From assembly GCF_019097595.1 (NCBI RefSeq), contig NC_080716.1:13102401-13166400 (forward strand): a DNA stretch of 64,000 nucleotides. The letters run 5' to 3'. The notes under the pieces were generated by a model. The model saw only the letters and a list, made by a program, of their open reading frames with translations, was not told the origin of the DNA and did not search any database. The DNA is from Hemibagrus wyckioides. Lineage: Eukaryota; Chordata; Actinopteri; Siluriformes; Bagridae. The position numbers were made by a program, and so were the translations under genes. Positions within the stretch are counted from its first letter, which is position 1. Every line of letters begins with the position of its first letter. Below are positions 62,950 through 64,000 of this stretch, one piece after another.

Positions 62950-63189
62950 CTTTTTCATATGCACGCACATGAGCAGAAGGTGGCATGGTGTGCCCATATG
63001 GATGACCTGGTGCAGGGGGCTAGATGAAACACTTACACTTGATTGGTTATTTTCCACTCCACCAGTGTCCCTGTCGGTTTTGATTGGCCATTCATTACAC
63101 ACTGATTTCTCTCAAGTGAGAGCCATGGGGATGGATGGAAGGGGGGATGGATGGGATTGAGTGATAGAAAAGGGAAGAAATGAATAGCG

Positions 63190-63380
63190 GGACAGTTCAC
63201 CCTTGCACTCGGGGTCCATTTATAGCGGCTCCCCAGCACACACTTTCATTCACTGCCGCCGCTCAGGTCAATCTCTGCCTGGCTGTGACGGCATTTAATG
63301 AGACTTTGGATATCGGATTTGAATAATGAGAGACGCTTTGGCTAGGAATATGTCTGACCTGAAGTGTGACCACAACATTG
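63190..63380 (+). promoter_or_regulatory. Candidate conserved noncoding element
   Basis: Repeat-free block (gtccatttatagcggctccc, tgtgacggcatttaatgaga, gctaggaatatgtctgacct) in the gene-free flank. Judged by texture only. Confidence 0.35.
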
Positions 63381-63966
63381 TGCATAGGGGAAAAAAATCT
63401 TCAATCTGTTTAATGATTCAAACATTGCTGTCGAGTATCAAAAACCTGCTCAAAAGGTCAACACTCCAGCCTGGCAAGCCTTAATCCCCAAATCAAATCA
63501 ATTTTAAACATCTCAGCTGTAATGAGGAACTAAGGATTGGAGGGGCCACTTGCATGGGCAAAGGTCAAGCTATTTGACCAGAGAAGCCAGGATACATGCT
63601 GCTTCCTCCTCGCACACTCACACACCTCTGAGTATTTCACCACATCTCAGAGCATTTCACACTCATTTTGAACAGAAAGACGGAAGAAAATTCATCAGCT
63701 GGATGCATTATTGAGAAACACCTCAACCTTCTGAACACCATGGCCATTTTTTCTTTCACCTGTCAGATCTTTGGGAATAAAGATGGGAAAGGACAACTGG
63801 GAACATGTAATGGCGTGCTGGTGTGACGTGGCACTCTCTATCTGTCCTACTGTCTCTCACACATATACACAAGCACACTCATGCCCGGCTGGCATAGGTA
63901 GGGGACAGATTGGCAAGAGAAGAGTGGGATGGGGGAGGATGGAACAACAATATGTTGAGTGGGAAT

Positions 63967-64000
63967 GAGAGAGAGAGAGGGAGAGAGAGAGAGAGAGAGA
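63967..64000 (+). repeat. (GA)n microsatellite, cut by the window end
   Basis: GA array running off the end of the window. Confidence 0.93.

Noticed and set aside
62660..63160. 166-codon + frame
   Set aside because: Composed of TTTA and CT repeat translations joined by chance open sequence.

Overview
This window is vertebrate nuclear DNA, almost certainly from a teleost fish. It is AT-rich and full of dinucleotide and tetranucleotide microsatellites and of fragmented Tc1/mariner transposons with the terminal motifs common in fish genomes. It also carries tRNA-derived SINE-like pieces of a kind familiar from fish. A catfish or other otophysan is a guess based on the repeat flavour. There are no bacterial-type genes, rRNAs or CRISPR arrays.

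The only protein-coding gene I can support is the 3' half of a Nuclear factor I/B orthologue (nfib) on the + strand. Eight coding exons (570-687, 866-978, 7147-7281, 8708-8892, 11549-11687, 11963-12045, 18918-18997, 25070-25199) have GT..AG borders and compatible phases. Spliced together they give 326 residues and a stop with no frameshift. They encode the Pro/Ser/Thr-rich C-terminal regulatory and transactivation region. The N-terminal DNA-binding domain exons lie upstream of the window. The 3' UTR probably runs from 25200 to about 31925, ending after an AATAAA at 31902-31907.

Layout: 1-569, intron; 570-25199, exons and six long or short introns, several with stretches that look like conserved noncoding elements; 25200-~31925, 3' UTR with poly-T runs, an internal diverged tandem duplication and candidate miR-21, miR-153 and Pumilio sites; ~31926-64000, gene-free flank with relic transposons, SINEs, microsatellites and possible regulatory elements. 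NFIB loci in vertebrates usually sit beside large gene-poor regions, which fits this flank.

The most interesting points concern nfib splicing. The last exon is readable in two frames, and an 80-nt cassette exon (18918-18997) decides which is used. The canonical stop after the short SWYLG C-terminus appears lost, which would extend that isoform by 27 residues. Nearly every nfib exon is bordered by a microsatellite at its splice sites, including a (CT)n tract of about 135 bp that forms the polypyrimidine tract of the first exon. I found no convincing new biological system. The conserved-element calls are based on sequence texture only and have low confidence.
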